Assembly (NCBI GenBank): GCA_964628195.1
Contig: CAZVPF010000002.1
Span: forward strand, 124,001-188,000
Length of the DNA: 64,000 nucleotides
DNA from: CAZVPF01 sp964628195
Lineage (GTDB): Bacteria > Planctomycetota > Phycisphaerae > Sedimentisphaerales > Anaerohalosphaeraceae
Direction of reading: 5' to 3'
Position 1 is the first letter of the stretch. Every line of letters begins with the position of its first letter. Positions 62,081 through 64,000 of this stretch are shown piece by piece. The position numbers and the translations under genes were made by a program. Below the pieces are notes generated by a model that made no database searches, had not been told where the DNA came from, and worked only from the letters and a program-made list of their open reading frames with translations.

Positions 62081-63208
62081 ATGACACAGGCAGCGGTAAA
62101 AATTAATACACCGAACCAGTATCTTCCGTTCGAGCAGGAGGTCGCGCAGATAGACCGCGACATAGAAAAGCTCCGCACTGAAAAAGGAAAAGACAACTCC
62201 GCAGAAATACGCAAACTCCAGCGTCGACAGACAAAACTGCTAAAAAGCATATACTCCTCGCTGACTCCATGGCAAACAGTACAGGTCTCGCGCCATCCCG
62301 AAAGACCCATCTTCCCGGACTACCTCAGCATGATGATAAAGGACCCACGCGAGCTGCACGGCGACCGCACTTTCGGCGACGACCGTGCTATCCTCGCGAT
62401 ACTCGGCCAGGTAGGCCGCCATCGCGTCATGGTCATAGGCCAGAACAAAGGCCGCGACACAAAGGAAAAAATTTCCTGCAACTTCGGCTGCCCCAACCCG
62501 GAGGGCTACCGAAAGGCGCTGCTCAAAATGAAACTCGCAGAAAAGTTCAACCTGCCCATAGTGACCTTCATCGACACCCCCGGCGCATATCCCGGCATCG
62601 GCGCAGAAGAACGGGGCCAGGCTCAGGCAATCGCCAAAAACCTTATGGAAATGTCGCGTCTCCGAGTACCCGTCATCTCCGTCGTAATCGGCGAAGGAGG
62701 CTCAGGCGGCGCACTCGGAATCGGAGTCGCTGACAGAATGGCAATCCTCGAAAACGCCTACTACTCCGTGATCTCACCCGAAGGCTGTGCAGCTATACTT
62801 TGGCGGGACGGGACAAAAACACAGGAAGCATCAAAGGCCCTCAAGCTCACCGGCAAGGACCTTATAAAGCTCAAACTTGTCGACCACGTAATCCCCGAAC
62901 CCCTCGGCGGTGCGCACAGAAACATACACGACACCATTTACAATGTGGAGCAATACCTCAACCAAAGCCTTTCGCATCTAAAAATGATGCCCATAGAAAA
63001 ACTCCTCCACCAGCGCCACGAAAAACTCCGAAAACTCGGCTCAGCCTTTATCGACTCAACAAAACCGGTCGACACGGCCCCGCCTCAGCCCGCTCCCCAA
63101 AAACCCAAACTGCCAGACAGGGTCTCAGTAGAGGTGCAGCTTCGCCAGACTCAGGATTTCATCACAGAAGAACTCGCCGCGTTCGCCGAGCACAACTCAA
63201 GCTCATAA
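62081..63208 (+). CDS. accA: Acetyl-CoA carboxylase carboxyltransferase subunit alpha
   Basis: A 375-residue AccA: N-terminal helical region (YLPFEQEVAQIDRDIEKLR), the ARHPERP-like SRHPERPIFPDYL, then FGCPNPEGYRKAL, FIDTPGAYPGIGAEERGQ and VVIGEGGSGGALGIGVADR, which line the acetyl-CoA and carboxybiotin site. With AccD it carboxylates acetyl-CoA for fatty acid synthesis. The C-terminal 50 residues (Pro-rich, PVDTAPPQPAPQKPKLP) extend past the usual 320-residue length. CGGAG ribosome site before ATG. Confidence 0.95.
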   Translation: MTQAAVKINTPNQYLPFEQEVAQIDRDIEKLRTEKGKDNSAEIRKLQRRQTKLLKSIYSSLTPWQTVQVSRHPERPIFPDYLSMMIKDPRELHGDRTFGDDRAILAILGQVGRHRVMVIGQNKGRDTKEKISCNFGCPNPEGYRKALLKMKLAEKFNLPIVTFIDTPGAYPGIGAEERGQAQAIAKNLMEMSRLRVPVISVVIGEGGSGGALGIGVADRMAILENAYYSVISPEGCAAILWRDGTKTQEASKALKLTGKDLIKLKLVDHVIPEPLGGAHRNIHDTIYNVEQYLNQSLSHLKMMPIEKLLHQRHEKLRKLGSAFIDSTKPVDTAPPQPAPQKPKLPDRVSVEVQLRQTQDFITEELAAFAEHNSSS

Positions 63209-63315
63209 TAATAGCTTAAGTATACTCTGCGTTAATGACCGGATACCCCCCGTTTAAACTAAACACCTTAGACCCCCGCCTTAGGCCCCCTTGTTCTGTA
63301 ACCTGTTTACCGCCC

Positions 63316-63777
63316 TCAAATCACATCCTGCGGGTTTTTACCTTCTTCGATCGCCGATATCTTATTCACCCGCCGCTGGTGCCTGCCGCCCTCGAAATCT
63401 GTATTCAGCCATATCTCCACAACAGAACGCAGCGCAGAAGAACCCAGCAGGTCGCCCGCCAGGCAAAGAACATTCGCGTCGTTATGCTGACGTGATATCC
63501 GCGCATTAAGCTCATCGAAACAAAGCGCAGCACGAACTCCCTTAACCTTGTTCGCAGATATGCACATACCGATACCCGTCCCGCACACAAGAACCGCGCG
63601 CTCAACCTGCCCCGCGCTAACCGCCTTGGCCGCGAGGTACGCAAGGTCCGGGTAATCGACAGGGTTATCGTTGCTCGTTCCAAAATCAACCAGCTCATGA
63701 CCAAGTTGCGTTATAATCGCCTTGATCTGCTCAATCGCCCTGACTCCCCGATGATCGTTTCCAACAGCGATTTTCAT
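63316..63777 (-). CDS. rpiB: Ribose-5-phosphate isomerase B
   Basis: A 153-residue RpiB/LacAB fold: AVGNDHRGVRAIEQI, FGTSNDNPVDYPDLA, the active-site Cys in LVCGTGIGMCISANK and RAALCFDELNARISRQHNDANVLCLAG. It interconverts ribose 5-phosphate and ribulose 5-phosphate in the pentose phosphate pathway; a sugar-phosphate isomerase with a related substrate is an alternative. The start overlaps the end of the upstream phosphatase gene by 4 bp (ATGA), so the two are co-transcribed. Confidence 0.93.
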   Translation of the reverse strand: MKIAVGNDHRGVRAIEQIKAIITQLGHELVDFGTSNDNPVDYPDLAYLAAKAVSAGQVERAVLVCGTGIGMCISANKVKGVRAALCFDELNARISRQHNDANVLCLAGDLLGSSALRSVVEIWLNTDFEGGRHQRRVNKISAIEEGKNPQDVI

Positions 63778-64000
63778 AATATCTCACTTAATCTTTTTTC
63801 CAGTGCCGTCTCTATCCGCTCGGCACACTTCCTGTATGTCTCGACACCCGCACCTATCGGGTCCGGTATGTCTCCGCACTCGTCGAGCGGCATGACTTTC
63901 TCTTCACTGCCGGGCTCGGCGCTCAATATGCTCTCAAGGTGCCCGGCGCCCATCACAAAGATATAATCGCTCTCGCGTATCATATCACGGTCAAGCCCGC
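63774..64000 (-). CDS. Low-molecular-weight protein tyrosine phosphatase family, 5' end outside window
   Basis: Only the C-terminal 75 residues are visible; the frame stays open to the window edge. LDRDMIRESDYIFVMG and DIPDPIGAGVETYRKCAERIETAL match the C-terminal half of LMW-PTP enzymes, including the conserved Asp-Pro pair that contains the general acid (DIPDP). The catalytic CX5R loop is outside. Coupled to rpiB, an order also seen in Gram-positive and PVC genomes. Confidence 0.85.
   Translation of the reverse strand, partial: GLDRDMIRESDYIFVMGAGHLESILSAEPGSEEKVMPLDECGDIPDPIGAGVETYRKCAERIETALEKRLSEIL

Noticed and set aside
1..64000. Insertion sequences, prophage or toxin-antitoxin genes
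   Set aside because: No transposase, phage structural gene or recognisable toxin-antitoxin pair was seen on either strand.

Overview
The window looks like a chromosomal segment of an anaerobic or sediment-type member of the PVC group, most likely Planctomycetota of the Phycisphaerae/Sedimentisphaerales kind. This rests on gene content only: the LL-diaminopimelate aminotransferase route to lysine, PAPS-type sulfotransferases in a glycan locus, non-pyrrolysine MttB paralogues, PurL fused to PurS-like domains, and many receiver-only response regulators. No rRNA or marker-gene comparison was possible, so treat the assignment as moderate at best.

Region 1 (1-26.3 kb, plus strand, visibly AT-rich) is one long run of closely packed or overlapping genes for a complex surface glycan. 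It holds a NeuB-family nonulosonate synthase (cut by the window edge), four SAM methyltransferases, a radical SAM/SPASM protein, two sulfotransferase genes (one with two domains), an AsnB-type amidotransferase, a hexapeptide acyltransferase, a MaoC-SDR fusion, an FkbH-like HAD protein with its own acyl carrier protein, an ABC exporter, seven or so glycosyltransferases, a Wzy/ligase-like membrane protein and a WbaP-type initiating sugar transferase. Together they suggest a methylated, sulfated and probably acyl- or glyceryl-decorated polysaccharide. A convergent ArnT-like membrane glycosyltransferase (26.3-27.8 kb) closes the region.

Region 2 (28-38 kb) starts with tadA and tRNA-Lys(CUU), followed by a compact island: a MarR regulator with a 24-bp palindromic operator, two MttB-superfamily methyltransferases, a 430-residue SAM methyltransferase, a three-gene quaternary-amine (OpuC/OsmF-like) ABC importer and an asparagine-synthase homologue. 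The binding protein of the importer appears circularly permuted. I consider this island the best candidate for an undescribed system, most simply uptake plus methyl-group metabolism of a quaternary amine.

Region 3 (38-48.3 kb) is a regulatory and motility block: a PilT-like ATPase behind a structured leader, two receiver-only regulators, a very large hybrid sensor kinase and a sigma-54 activator. A good sigma-54 promoter candidate follows, driving a helical protein of unknown function, a degenerate sigma-region-2 protein and a FliA/WhiG-type sigma factor. A logical reading is kinase to activator to sigma-54 promoter to alternative sigma factor.

Region 4 (48.3-64 kb) is mainly housekeeping: TfoX-like protein, Lgt, PanD, PanC, an HPPK-deoxynucleoside kinase fusion, DapL, PurQ, PurL, prephenate dehydrogenase, AccA, RpiB and a cut low-molecular-weight phosphatase. 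A second signalling patch (receiver, BarA-like hybrid kinase with a Cys-rich PAS domain, receiver) lies at 53.8-57.2 kb. A telomere-like CCTATAA/CCTAAAA heptamer array separates panD from panC.
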